Shown here in pieces: positions 31,020 through 40,453 of a stretch of DNA of 42,216 nucleotides. The stretch is taken from contig CANGNS010000025.1 of the NCBI GenBank assembly GCA_947455465.1, positions 1-42,216 of the forward strand, in the 5' to 3' direction. The position numbers and the translations under genes were made by a program. Positions within the stretch are counted from its first letter, which is position 1. Every line of letters starts with the position of its first letter. Below the pieces are notes generated by a model that worked only from the letters and a program-made list of their open reading frames with translations, was not told the DNA's origin and searched no databases. Source of the DNA: Comamonadaceae bacterium. GTDB taxonomy: Bacteria > Pseudomonadota > Gammaproteobacteria > Burkholderiales > Burkholderiaceae_C.

Positions 31020-32360
31020 TTAATCAAAGCCTTCGCATTGGTTTTGCAGGCATTGGCGCGCTAATTCCTGGGCTTGTGCAATTTGCGCCGGCGTCATTTG
31101 CTGGGCGACAAACTCGCGCCCGGCGGCCGCTTGCGCGTGGCCGCTGACGGCGCCTACGTTGAACCACATGTGCGCACGCACATAGTCTTGCAGCACGCCC
31201 AGTCCGTTGGCGTAAAGCCAGCCCAAGGCCGCTTGCGCGTCGGCCTGGCCCATGCGCGCCGCCTGCCGGTAGGCGTGCAGGGCGCGGGTGTAATCGGGGG
31301 CTTGCTCCAAGCCTTCTTGGGCGAGCGCGCCAATATTGAACCAGGCCAGCGCATCGCCCTGATCGGCGGCCAGTTGCAGCCATTGCATGGCCACGGTGCG
31401 GCTGGCCATGGTGCCCTGGCCGTTGGCAATCATGACGCCCAGGTTGTATTGCGCTTGCGCATCGCCTTGGTCGGCGGCCAGTTGGTACCAGGCCAGCGCT
31501 ACCGCGTCGTCCTGCGCCACGTCTTGGCCGCTGGCATACATCAGGCCCAGGTTGAACTGTGCCGCTGCGTCGCCTTGTTGGGCTGCCGCGCGGTACCACG
31601 CCAAGGCCTTGTCCATGTCCTTGGCTACGCCTTGGCCGCTGCTGTACATAAAGCCCAGGTTGAACTGGGCTGCCGCATCGCCCAGCGCGGCGGCGCGGCC
31701 GTAATAGTCCAAGGCTTTGTCCATGTCTTTGGCCACGCCTTGGCCGTTGGAATACAGATAGCCCAGGTTGAACAGGGCATGCACATGGCCCTGGTCGGCG
31801 GCGCGCTGGTACCACTGGCAGGCCAGCGAGGTATTTTGGGCGACGCCGTGGCCGTTGGCATACATCACGCCCAGCCCGTACTGGGCGTTGGGGTCGCCGG
31901 CCTGGGCTCCGCTGTCGTAGCAGGCCATGGCTTTGGCATAGTCTTTGTCCACGCCCTGGCCGTTGGCGTACATCACGCCTAAGCCGCGCTGCGCGGCCAG
32001 GTCGCCCTGGGCGGCGGCCGCTTCATACCATTGCAGGGCCTTGTCGTAGTCGCGGGCCACGCCCTGGCCATTGGCATACAGCACGGCCAGGTTGGATTGG
32101 GCGTAGGGCAGGCCTTGCTCGGCGGCGGCGCGGTACCAGTGGTGCGCTTGCGCAAAATCTTGCGCCACGCCTTGCCCGTGGGCGTACATCACGGCCAAAT
32201 TCGATTGCGCCTGCGGCAAGCCGCGCTCTGCCGCTTGCTGGTAGCAGGCCAAGGCCTCTTGGAAGTCTTGCGGCACGCCTTGCCCGTTGGCGTACATCTG
32301 CCCCAGGTTGTTCAGTGCGGCGAGTTGCAAATCGGTGGCTAATTCAGTGGCGCGGTCCAT
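31020..32360 (-). CDS. Sel1-repeat protein, 11 repeats
   Basis: A 446-aa protein of eleven complete Sel1-like repeats plus a partial twelfth, from residue 14 to about 425. Near-consensus units read N-L-G-x-M-Y-A-N-G-Q-G-V-x-x-D. It has no signal peptide or membrane segment. It is first in a same-strand series with the J-domain (51 bp downstream) and W-D-W genes, and is divergent from the FleQ-like regulator. A possible sigma-54 promoter lies at 32430-32445. The ribosome-binding site is weak. It resembles the larger Sel1 protein at 25242-27866, so one probably arose from the other by duplication. Confidence 0.85.
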   Translation of the reverse strand: MDRATELATDLQLAALNNLGQMYANGQGVPQDFQEALACYQQAAERGLPQAQSNLAVMYAHGQGVAQDFAQAHHWYRAAAEQGLPYAQSNLAVLYANGQGVARDYDKALQWYEAAAAQGDLAAQRGLGVMYANGQGVDKDYAKAMACYDSGAQAGDPNAQYGLGVMYANGHGVAQNTSLACQWYQRAADQGHVHALFNLGYLYSNGQGVAKDMDKALDYYGRAAALGDAAAQFNLGFMYSSGQGVAKDMDKALAWYRAAAQQGDAAAQFNLGLMYASGQDVAQDDAVALAWYQLAADQGDAQAQYNLGVMIANGQGTMASRTVAMQWLQLAADQGDALAWFNIGALAQEGLEQAPDYTRALHAYRQAARMGQADAQAALGWLYANGLGVLQDYVRAHMWFNVGAVSGHAQAAAGREFVAQQMTPAQIAQAQELARQCLQNQCEGFD

Positions 32361-32429
32361 ACATGTGCTTGCGAGGGGGCGTTCAGCGGTGCAAAAAAGT
32401 CCGCCAAAACGCGTCCCAACAAGCCATTA

Positions 32430-32445
32430 TGCAGTTTGCGTACCA
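32430..32445 (-). promoter_or_regulatory. Candidate sigma-54 promoter for the 446-aa Sel1 gene
   Basis: The minus-strand sequence is TGGTAC-N5-CTGCA, with the GG-N10-GC core intact and one deviation in each half from TGGCAC/TTGCA. It lies 70 bp upstream of the start, in the 274-bp divergent gap to the FleQ-like gene. The rest of that gap (32446-32634) is AT-rich, and I see no confident promoter there for the regulator. Confidence 0.5.
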
Positions 32446-32634
32446 GTTATCTGAATTTCATCAAATTGTCTATTTCATCAGGTGTAATTTGTGTAAATCG
32501 TTAATAAAACACAAAAAATGTGAAAAAAACATAGGTGTACTGTCTGAAAACTGACACTCGCTGTTATGATTTTCTTGTCCACCCCCGCAAGGCCGGATTT
32601 TTCTCCCGCCTTTTGGTGCCCAACCCAGGATTTC

Positions 32635-33762
<1,128 letters not shown>

Positions 33763-33809
33763 GCGCCGCGCCTGCTGCGAGGGCCTAGCCCCTGGCAGCG
33801 CCCCCTACC

Positions 33810-34853
33810 TCAATCCGATTTGCCTTGCCCCTGGACGCGGGGGTATTGCACCAGTTTTTCCACCGGTTTGGCCGGTGCGGCTGGCGCAGGCGTTGCAGCG
33901 GGCGCCGCAGCCGGTGGTGGCTTGACGCTGGCTTCAGCCGCCTTGAGCTGGCGCACCAAAGCGTCGGCCTCTTTGCGCACCGCTGCCGGATCTACGCGCG
34001 CCGGTGCGGGGGCCTGCACCGAGCGCAGTTGGGTCGACAAATTGGTGATCGCCGTGGCCTGGCTTTGCAGCTTGCCGTCCAAATCTTTGAGCATTTTGCC
34101 CACGTCGGGCGCCTTGGGGTCGGCGCCGGCGGCGGGCTTGGTGACCGCGTCGGTTGCCAGTTGCACGGTGCGCACCACATCGTCTAGGCGCAGCTCGATT
34201 TTGGTGAGCTGGCTGGTGATGGCGTCTTGTTTGCTCGCCACTTCGCGCAGCGCTTCGCCGTGGCCTTTGAACAGCTCCAGGGATTCGTCCATGGCAATCA
34301 CGCGCTTACCCACGGCCAGCAGCATGGCGTCGGCCTGGATGACGCGCTGTTGCAACCTGAAGGACATGAAGGCAAATACGCTCATCGACAACACCATCAG
34401 CAGGCCAAAGACGGCCAGGACGATGATGAGGTAGGTTTTTTGACCCGTCGAGCTTTCGATCAGCTGGGTCGTGGCGCCATGCATATCGCCTGCGGCTTTG
34501 GCGGCCATGCCGGCCGCGCGGTTGGCCAGTTGGGCCGAGTCCAGCATGGTCGAGCGCATTTCGGCCAATTCAGCGTCTTCTTCGGCCTTGTCATTGTGCG
34601 CCGCTGGGGCCTCCTGGGCATGGCCGGCGTCGTGGGCGTGCTCGGGCCCATGCTCGTGGGCCAGGGCGCCGCCTTCATTGCCATGCGCTTGGTCGTGGGC
34701 CTCGTCCTTGGGTTCCGCGTGTGCATCGGCGCTGTCCTGCGCGGGCGCATCGGCGTGTTCTGCGGAGGCGGCAGGCTGGGCGGGCGCGGCGGCGGCAATC
34801 GCTTCGATCGCCGAGGCCTCGTCGGCAGTCAGTGTGGGGCTGGGGTCAGACAT
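33810..34853 (-). CDS. Single-pass membrane protein with His-rich N-terminus, unknown function
   Basis: I do not recognise this 347-aa protein. Residues 1-90 are Ala/Glu/His-rich and probably disordered, with about a dozen histidines between 33 and 86. A single membrane helix is at 141-164. The segment after it (165-310) is predicted coiled coil by its heptad-like Leu/Ala spacing (L-Q-S-Q-A-T-A-I-T-N-L-S-T-Q-L), and the end is Pro/Ala-rich. It is last in the series fliL...flhB-SPOR protein-150-aa protein, 33 bp after the latter. Orientation is probably N-in, with the coiled coil periplasmic. Position suggests a flagellar or polar role, which is inference. Confidence 0.65.
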   Translation of the reverse strand: MSDPSPTLTADEASAIEAIAAAAPAQPAASAEHADAPAQDSADAHAEPKDEAHDQAHGNEGGALAHEHGPEHAHDAGHAQEAPAAHNDKAEEDAELAEMRSTMLDSAQLANRAAGMAAKAAGDMHGATTQLIESSTGQKTYLIIVLAVFGLLMVLSMSVFAFMSFRLQQRVIQADAMLLAVGKRVIAMDESLELFKGHGEALREVASKQDAITSQLTKIELRLDDVVRTVQLATDAVTKPAAGADPKAPDVGKMLKDLDGKLQSQATAITNLSTQLRSVQAPAPARVDPAAVRKEADALVRQLKAAEASVKPPPAAAPAATPAPAAPAKPVEKLVQYPRVQGQGKSD

Positions 34854-34886
34854 AGTGGTACCTCTGGGTGTTTGCGCGCCATGGGC

Positions 34887-35339
34887 TTAGCGCGCTTTCA
34901 TCATGGCGTCGAGCGCTTGCAACTGCGTGCGCACGACGTCGTTTTCGATCTTGAGTTGGATCACGCGGGCGGGGAAGTCCATTTCCACCGCCTCTTCGGT
35001 TTCGAATTCCTCTTCCTGTGCCTGGCCGGTGGCCCCACTGGCCGTGGTGCTGCCCTGGCCTGCCTTGACGGCGTCTGTGGCGCTGCCGATGCTGGCGGTC
35101 TTGAGCTCCTTGGCGCTTGGGGGCGGGAGTTTGACGACGTTGGTGATGGTCTTGTCATTGGCCTGCACCAGCACCTCGTGTGCTTGCAAGGTGATTTCCT
35201 CGACCGGCTCTTCCTCGTCACGCTGCACGCGGCGGATATCGGTGCCGACGTGGGCCGAAGGCGAGCGCGCCACGTTGCTGCCCTCGGGCATTTCTACATG
35301 GTGGGGCGCATGGCTGGGGAAAAATTCAGGTTCTTTCAT
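34887..35339 (-). CDS. 150-aa acidic protein of unknown function
   Basis: I do not recognise this protein. It is soluble-looking with no signal or membrane segment. The first 110 residues are polar (acidic E-E-E-P-V-E-E-I-T, a Ser/Thr/Ala stretch). The last 30 form a helix (F-P-A-R-V-I-Q-L-K-I-E-N-D-V-V-R-T-Q-L). Its start overlaps the SPOR gene stop by 4 bp (ATGA), so it is translated with it. Its neighbours are a SPOR protein and a coiled-coil membrane protein, and the three may form one complex. Confidence 0.65.
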   Translation of the reverse strand: MKEPEFFPSHAPHHVEMPEGSNVARSPSAHVGTDIRRVQRDEEEPVEEITLQAHEVLVQANDKTITNVVKLPPPSAKELKTASIGSATDAVKAGQGSTTASGATGQAQEEEFETEEAVEMDFPARVIQLKIENDVVRTQLQALDAMMKAR

Positions 35340-36820
35340 CGTTTGACCTCTTGTTTTTTCTGCCCGAAGGCGCCGGCAATGCTGGGAGAGAACTGCTCTT
35401 TCATAAAGCGGGCCGAGCGGATTTGCGGATCTTTGGGCACGCCGCCGCTCTCGGCATAGGCACTGGCCTCGGCCAAGGAGGCAAACGGCCCTGACACCAC
35501 CGAGAACATGATGCCTGGCTGGTTGGGCAGGTAGTTGGCGACGATGCGCGCGCGCTTGAGGTTGGCGTGGGCCTGCAAATAATTGCCCGCCTCGGCATAG
35601 CTTGGAACAATCGTGTGCTGCACCAGGAAGGTACCCGCGGGCATTTGACGCACCCAGGCCTGGCCGGCCTGGTTTTGGGCGTTTTGCGCCTCATCAGCGG
35701 GCTTGGGTTCGGGCGCGACTTCGGGTGCCGGGGCCACAGCGGCCGCAGCGGCTTTGCCGCGCGGGTTGCTGGGAACAATGGTTTCGACCTCTTCAGGCGC
35801 TTTGGGGGGCGCCGCCGCCGGGGCGGCGCTGGCCGCGGGTGCGGCACTTGCGGCAGCGCTTGCCGCGTTAGCGGGGGGCGCGGAGTTGGCGCCCGCCGAG
35901 GCCGGCGCGGCTGCGGGGGCTGCGGCCGATGCATTTTTTTCTGCCGATACCGGCTTGCCTTGCAGCACATTGCGCAGCTCTTGCACGGCCTGGTCGCCGG
36001 TTGGTACCAGACCGTACACAAAGGCAACGCCCAGGCCACAGACCAGCAGCAGCGCGCCGATGGCCAGCACCCAGGGCCACACACTGCGGCTGGGGGGTTC
36101 TTCGGGGGGCGTTTGCTCGTCGCTGTCGGGCGCGGGGGCAGGTGAGGGGGCAGGTTCGTCGCGTGGCTCGGCGACCATCGGTGGTAGCGCCATGGGGTGC
36201 GGCGCGGGCGCTTTGTAAGGGGCAATTTGGCGCAGCAAAGCGCCCACCGCGCCTTCGCGCCCTTGGGCGCGGGCTTGCTCGAGCAAAGCCTCGGCTTGCT
36301 CGGGGTTGGGCGGTTCGATGTCCCAGCTCAGAATGCGCCGACCAAAGGCGGTCAGCAGTTTTTGCTTTTGGCTGGCGGCGTTAAACAGCATCACCACCCG
36401 GATATTGGCGCCGGGGAAATGTTGCACCAGCCGCGCGAGCAGCTGGATTTCGTTGTCCGGCAGGGCGCCCGCGTCGTGCACGATCCAGATTTTAGGCGGC
36501 GCGTTGTGGAACTTGGCGCCCATGGCGTCTTCGATGGAGTAGTCCTGCAAGACCTCGTTAAACCGGGTGATCAAGGCCTCGGCGCTGGCCGGAAAGCACA
36601 CTTCCAGGCCGATGTGGGGCGCAGCTTCGCGCAGGCGGGCGACCAGCAGCTTGCCGTAGTGGTCCAAGATGGCGTCATGGCTGCTGACCATGCACAGGCT
36701 CATGTTGTCCTGCACCAAGGCCGATACATAGCCTTCCAGGCGCATGCGGTCGGCCACGCGGAAAAACAGGGGCTGCACGCCCGCAATGCTGTCGTCGCCA
36801 GGGAAATGAAACTCGGTCAT
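35336..36820 (-). CDS. DamX-like SPOR-domain membrane protein with degenerate ATPase-like head
   Basis: A 494-aa protein. Residues 1-200 resemble the AAA-type ATPase core of ExeA/MshM proteins: Walker-B-like P-K-I-W-I-V-H-D-A-G at 109-118, but the Walker-A position (M-V-S-S-H-D-A-I-L-D) lacks the Gly-Lys, so nucleotide binding is doubtful. A membrane helix is at 247-271, then a 130-residue Ala/Pro linker. A SPOR domain is at about 405-480 (G-T-F-L-V-Q-H, F-S-V-V-S-G-P-F-A-S), which in the family binds denuded septal/polar peptidoglycan. The start overlaps flhB by 4 bp. DamX-like architecture beside flhB suggests a role in placing or anchoring the flagellum, which is inference. Confidence 0.75.
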   Translation of the reverse strand: MTEFHFPGDDSIAGVQPLFFRVADRMRLEGYVSALVQDNMSLCMVSSHDAILDHYGKLLVARLREAAPHIGLEVCFPASAEALITRFNEVLQDYSIEDAMGAKFHNAPPKIWIVHDAGALPDNEIQLLARLVQHFPGANIRVVMLFNAASQKQKLLTAFGRRILSWDIEPPNPEQAEALLEQARAQGREGAVGALLRQIAPYKAPAPHPMALPPMVAEPRDEPAPSPAPAPDSDEQTPPEEPPSRSVWPWVLAIGALLLVCGLGVAFVYGLVPTGDQAVQELRNVLQGKPVSAEKNASAAAPAAAPASAGANSAPPANAASAAASAAPAASAAPAAAPPKAPEEVETIVPSNPRGKAAAAAVAPAPEVAPEPKPADEAQNAQNQAGQAWVRQMPAGTFLVQHTIVPSYAEAGNYLQAHANLKRARIVANYLPNQPGIMFSVVSGPFASLAEASAYAESGGVPKDPQIRSARFMKEQFSPSIAGAFGQKKQEVKR

Positions 36821-37977
36821 ACAGGTGCGGCCTCAGGGTTCAAAGCTTTGCCGTTCGTGTCGTACAGCATGGAGGCAGGGATTTTCGGATTCGGGCGGGC
36901 CATCGGGTCCACGCCGGGCTGCACTTGCGCCAGGCTAAACACGTAGGCAATCACTTGCGCCACCGCGAAATACAGGCTTTCGGGGATGGGCTGGTCCAAG
37001 TCGGTGGTGAAGTACAGCGCACGGGCGAGTTCGGGCGCAGCGAAAATTTCCACGCCGTGGGCTTTGCCTTCTTCGCGGATGCGCGCGGCCACATGGTCCA
37101 CGCCCTTGGCCAGCAAGAGCGGGGCGCCGTCGGCCGTCGGGTCGTAGGACAAGGCCACGGCAAAGTGTTCCGGGTTGGTGATGATGACGTCGGCCTCTTT
37201 GACCTTTTGCATCATGCGCGCCGTGGCCACCTCTCGCTGGCGGCGGCGGATCTGGGCTTTGACCTCGGGGCGGCCTTCCATGTCCTTGTGCTCGTCCTTG
37301 ATCTCCTGCTTGGTCATGCGCATCTTCTTCATGAAGCTGTACTTTTGGTAGGGCACATCAATCAGGGCAATCAGCACCAGGCACAGTGTCAGCCAGAGCA
37401 CGGACTCCGAAATCATGGCGCCCGCTTTGGTCAGCGCAGGCTCTAGGGCCATGGAGCCCAGGGACAGCAGTTCGTCAAAGTGGCGATCCAAAAGCAGAAA
37501 TAGCACGCCACTGACCAGGCTGAACTTGAGGATGGACTTGATCAGCTCGACCGCCGCGTTGGCGCCGAACATTTTCTTAAAGCCCGAAATCGGACTCAGC
37601 TTGCCGAAGTCGGGCAGGATGGACTTGGGCGAGAACAAAAAGCCGCCGGTGGCCCCGGAGGCGAGGATGGCCACCACGGCGGTGGTGAGCATCAGCGGCA
37701 AGACCAGCAACAAGGCGTGTGCCAGCTGAGTTCCAAAGGCCAGGGCCAAAAGGTCTGGCGAGTCCAGCATCTTGCGGTCAAAGGTAAATCCGGCGGCAAA
37801 GTAGGTGGCAATTTGCTTGAACCATACGCCGCCCACGGTGAGCAAAATCAGCACCGCGCAGCTCATCACCGCCGCGGCGGGCAACTCGCTGCTGCGCGCC
37901 ACCTGCCCGTCCTCACGGGCGCGCTGCAAGCGTCTGGCGGTGGGGTCTTCGGTGCGGTCACCGCTGTCGTCAGACAT
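36817..37977 (-). CDS. flhB: Export-gate switch protein FlhB
   Basis: A 386-aa inner-membrane protein with four membrane helices (about 35-210) and the cytoplasmic C-terminal domain that autocleaves and sets substrate class. The N-terminus is typical (D-R-T-E-D-P-T-A-R-R-L-Q-R-A-R-E-D-G-Q). The cleavage motif, at about residue 268, is N-P-E-H instead of the usual N-P-T-H; cleavage is between Asn and Pro, which are kept. A further 30 residues extend past the conserved domain. It is 6 bp after fliR, and the SPOR gene overlaps its end. A second FlhB-C-like protein is coded at 21246-21635. Confidence 0.95.
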   Translation of the reverse strand: MSDDSGDRTEDPTARRLQRAREDGQVARSSELPAAAVMSCAVLILLTVGGVWFKQIATYFAAGFTFDRKMLDSPDLLALAFGTQLAHALLLVLPLMLTTAVVAILASGATGGFLFSPKSILPDFGKLSPISGFKKMFGANAAVELIKSILKFSLVSGVLFLLLDRHFDELLSLGSMALEPALTKAGAMISESVLWLTLCLVLIALIDVPYQKYSFMKKMRMTKQEIKDEHKDMEGRPEVKAQIRRRQREVATARMMQKVKEADVIITNPEHFAVALSYDPTADGAPLLLAKGVDHVAARIREEGKAHGVEIFAAPELARALYFTTDLDQPIPESLYFAVAQVIAYVFSLAQVQPGVDPMARPNPKIPASMLYDTNGKALNPEAAPV

Positions 37978-37983
37978 GCTGCC

Positions 37984-38760
37984 TTACCCCGCTTGCAGGC
38001 CGATTTGGCCGCGAATTTCGATAAAGCCTTGCAACCACAGCCACTCGATGCGCGCTGCAATACTGGGCAAAGCCACCATCATGAGCACAAAGCCGGCCAC
38101 GATCATGACCGGCAGGCCCAAGGAAAAAATATTCAAACTCGGCGCAGCCCGCGTGGCTACGCCCAGCCCGATGTTGACAAACAGCATGGTGATCATCACC
38201 GGCAAGGCCATCAGCAAGGCGCCCAGAAAAATCATGGAGCTCCATTTGAGGAAATGGGCCCAGGCGTCGGCCGTCAGCAGCCCTTTGCCGATGGGCAGGC
38301 TGCTAAAGCTGTCCACCACCAGGGCCAGCAGCATGGTGTGGCCGCCCAAGCTGACAAAAATCAGGCTGGCCAAAATCAGCACAAACTGCGCGACCACCGG
38401 CACGTTGCCCAAATTGGGGTCCATCAACATGGCCATGGACAGGCCCACGGCGGTGGAAATCGATTGCCCGGCGAGCAAAATCGCCGCCGTAATGACTTGC
38501 AAAGACAAGCCCATCAGCAGGCCAATCGACAGTTGGTTGAACACTTCCACCAAGCCCGACGGCGAGACCGGGTCCATCACCGGCCAGTCAAACAGTGGGT
38601 AAATCATCCAGGTCAGGGCGACGGCCAGCAGCACGCGCATGCGCACATTGAGCGCGCGCAAGGAAAAAATCGGTGCCGACATCAGGAGCGCAGAAATGCG
38701 CAGCATAGGCCACAGAAAGGTGTAAAACCTCTCGATGATGTCGCTGGCCAGAATGTTCAT
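37984..38760 (-). CDS. fliR: Export-gate protein FliR
   Basis: A 258-aa polytopic membrane protein, part of the FliPQR entry channel. Family features include the N-terminal F-L-W-P-M-L-R-I-S-A-L, P-I-F-S-L-R-A-L-N-V-R-M-R-V, a central E-V-F-N-Q-L-S-I-G-L-L-M-G-L-S and the Gly-rich V-S-L-G-G-H. The length is normal. It sits between fliQ (27 bp) and flhB (6 bp). Confidence 0.95.
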   Translation of the reverse strand: MNILASDIIERFYTFLWPMLRISALLMSAPIFSLRALNVRMRVLLAVALTWMIYPLFDWPVMDPVSPSGLVEVFNQLSIGLLMGLSLQVITAAILLAGQSISTAVGLSMAMLMDPNLGNVPVVAQFVLILASLIFVSLGGHTMLLALVVDSFSSLPIGKGLLTADAWAHFLKWSSMIFLGALLMALPVMITMLFVNIGLGVATRAAPSLNIFSLGLPVMIVAGFVLMMVALPSIAARIEWLWLQGFIEIRGQIGLQAG

Positions 38761-38787
38761 GGAGTACGCATGCCCGCAGCATCGGGC

Positions 38788-39057
38788 TCAGCTAAAGAGC
38801 GTAGGAATACGCTGGAACAGGCTGCGCGTGTAATCGACCAGGGTGGCCAATTGCCAGCCGCCAACCAGCGCCAAGGTGATGGCAAGTGCCGCCAGCTTGG
38901 GGATGAAGCTCAGGGTCTGCTCGTTGATCGAGGTGGCCGCTTGCAAAATGCCGATAAACAAGCCCACGGCCAGCGACACGCCCAGCAGGGGCGCTGAAAT
39001 CAAAACCACCATCCATAAGGCCTGGTGGCCCAAATCGACAACAGCAGCAATATCCAT
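38788..39057 (-). CDS. fliQ: Export-gate protein FliQ
   Basis: An 89-aa protein of two membrane helices (about 15-38 and 50-72). The family motif Q-A-A-T-S-I-N-E-Q-T-L-S-F-I-P-K lies between them. The C-terminus T-R-S-L-F-Q-R-I-P is typical. It is a full-length member of the FliPQR complex. Confidence 0.96.
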   Translation of the reverse strand: MDIAAVVDLGHQALWMVVLISAPLLGVSLAVGLFIGILQAATSINEQTLSFIPKLAALAITLALVGGWQLATLVDYTRSLFQRIPTLFS

Positions 39058-39084
39058 CGTATTTCTCCGGCGGCGCCCGTGGCG

Positions 39085-39834
39085 CTAGCTAACAAAACTG
39101 GCGGCCAGCGAGCCCATGATCAGGGCCCAGCCGTCGACCAGCACAAACAACATCAATTTAAAAGGCATGGAAATCATCATCGGCGAGAGCATGGCCATGC
39201 CCATGGACATGAGCACACTGGCCACAATCAGGTCGATCACCACGAATGGGATGTAAATCAAAAAGCCAATGGTGAACGCGCTTTTGAGTTCGGAGGTGAT
39301 AAATGCCGGCACCAGGGTGGTAAAGGGCACTTCATCGGCGCTGGCAACGTCTTTTTTGCGCGCCATTTGCATGAACATGCCGATGTCCTCTTCGCGGGTT
39401 TGCTTGACCATGAAGCTGCGCAGCGGCGCCTCGGCGGCGGCCAGGGCTTTGTCAAACTTCATGCCTTGTTCCATATAGGGAACAGCGGCGTTTTTGTAGA
39501 CCGCCTCTAGCGTGGGCGACATGATAAACAGCGTCAAAAACAGCGAAATACCGACCAGCACGTTGTTGGGCGGTGTCTGGCCGGTGCCCAGGGCCTGGCG
39601 CAGGATAGACATGACGATGATGATGCGCACAAACGAAGTCATCATCAGCAAAAGCGATGGCAGCAGCGTCAGCGTGGTCATCAAGGCCAAGAGCTGCAGT
39701 GACAAGCTGTACTGCGTGTCTTTGCCCGTGCCGCTCACATTGACCATAGGGATGCCTTGCGCCCACGAGAAGGCCGGCACCAAGAGCGCCACCGCCAGGC
39801 CGGCAAGCCACCAGTATTTACGTTTCAATTGCAT
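39085..39834 (-). CDS. fliP: Export-gate protein FliP
   Basis: A 249-aa protein with a cleavable-type signal peptide (about 1-25) and four membrane helices. Motifs are M-T-S-F-V-R-I-I-I-V, R-Q-A-L-G-T-G-Q-T-P-P-N-N-V, P-A-F-I-T-S-E-L-K and A-M-L-S-P-M-M-I-S. Its start overlaps fliO by 17 bp. It forms the entry portal with FliQ and FliR. Confidence 0.97.
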   Translation of the reverse strand: MQLKRKYWWLAGLAVALLVPAFSWAQGIPMVNVSGTGKDTQYSLSLQLLALMTTLTLLPSLLLMMTSFVRIIIVMSILRQALGTGQTPPNNVLVGISLFLTLFIMSPTLEAVYKNAAVPYMEQGMKFDKALAAAEAPLRSFMVKQTREEDIGMFMQMARKKDVASADEVPFTTLVPAFITSELKSAFTIGFLIYIPFVVIDLIVASVLMSMGMAMLSPMMISMPFKLMLFVLVDGWALIMGSLAASFVS

Positions 39835-40120
39835 GTCCTTGGGGTGCGTTGTCCAGGTCGAATGCGCCCAGCGCGGTCAGTTGCTGGGCACTGATGCCCA
39901 CCAAAACGTGTTTGTTTCCCACGCGCAGCAGCGCCACTTTCTGGCGCGGACTGACGTGGATGGTTTCGCGTACTTCTAAAAGCGCAGGCCCGCTGTGGCG
40001 GACCTGCAAAGATTTCATGCGGCGCAGCAGCCAGAGCATGCCGGCCAGGAGGACTAAGACCAGCAGGAAACTTGCCGAAAACCGCAGCCAGTCGACCGCG
40101 CCCGTGCCTGCCGTGCCCAT
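39818..40120 (-). CDS. fliO: Export-gate assembly protein FliO
   Basis: A 100-aa protein with one N-terminal membrane helix (about 12-32) and the cytoplasmic strand pattern of the family (E-T-I-H-V-S-P-R-Q-K-V-A-L-L-R-V-G-N-K-H and L-V-G-I). In the family it helps FliP form its ring. The 17-bp overlap with fliP suggests coupled translation. Confidence 0.9.
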   Translation of the reverse strand: MGTAGTGAVDWLRFSASFLLVLVLLAGMLWLLRRMKSLQVRHSGPALLEVRETIHVSPRQKVALLRVGNKHVLVGISAQQLTALGAFDLDNAPQGHAIET

Positions 40121-40126
40121 GACCGC

Positions 40127-40435
40127 TTAGAGGTTTTTCATCCGCTCGGAGGCGGGCACCACGCGCGTGAGGCGGATGCCATAGCGCTCATTGACCAGCA
40201 CCACCTCGCCTTGGGCGACCACGGTGTTGTTGATCAGCAGGTCTAAGGGCTCGCCGGCGATACGGTCGAGCTCGACCACGCTGCCTTGCGTCAGGCGCAT
40301 CAGATCTTTGATTTTGATCATGGCGCGGCCCACTTCAATGCTGAGGGTCACGCTGATGTTTTGCAGAACTTCCGGGTTGATCTGGTTTTCCGCATCCTTG
40401 CTGGCTGCGCTCTCGTCGGTCAGTGCTTCGGTCAT
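40127..40435 (-). CDS. fliN: Switch C-ring protein FliN
   Basis: A 102-aa C-ring protein with the SpoA-type domain (about 25-98): V-T-L-S-I-E-V-G-R-A, L-T-Q-G-S-V-V-E-L-D, G-E-P-L-D-L-L-I-N and V-N-E-R-Y-G-I-R. I chose the ATG at 40435, preceded by AGGAAG six bases upstream, over a TTG 15 bp earlier. It lies 18 bp after fliM and 6 bp before fliO. Confidence 0.96.
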   Translation of the reverse strand: MTEALTDESAASKDAENQINPEVLQNISVTLSIEVGRAMIKIKDLMRLTQGSVVELDRIAGEPLDLLINNTVVAQGEVVLVNERYGIRLTRVVPASERMKNL

Positions 40436-40453
40436 GACATGCTTCCTCAATCG

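Noticed and set aside
32566..32634. Upstream ATG for the FleQ-like gene adding 23 residues
   Set aside because: No ribosome-binding site precedes it, whereas CAGGA precedes the ATG at 32635. The extra residues would not form a receiver domain in any case.
37717..38997. A 426-codon plus-strand frame rich in His and Gln
   Set aside because: It lies opposite fliR, flhB and fliQ, which are certain. His/Gln richness is typical of the complement of membrane-protein codons.
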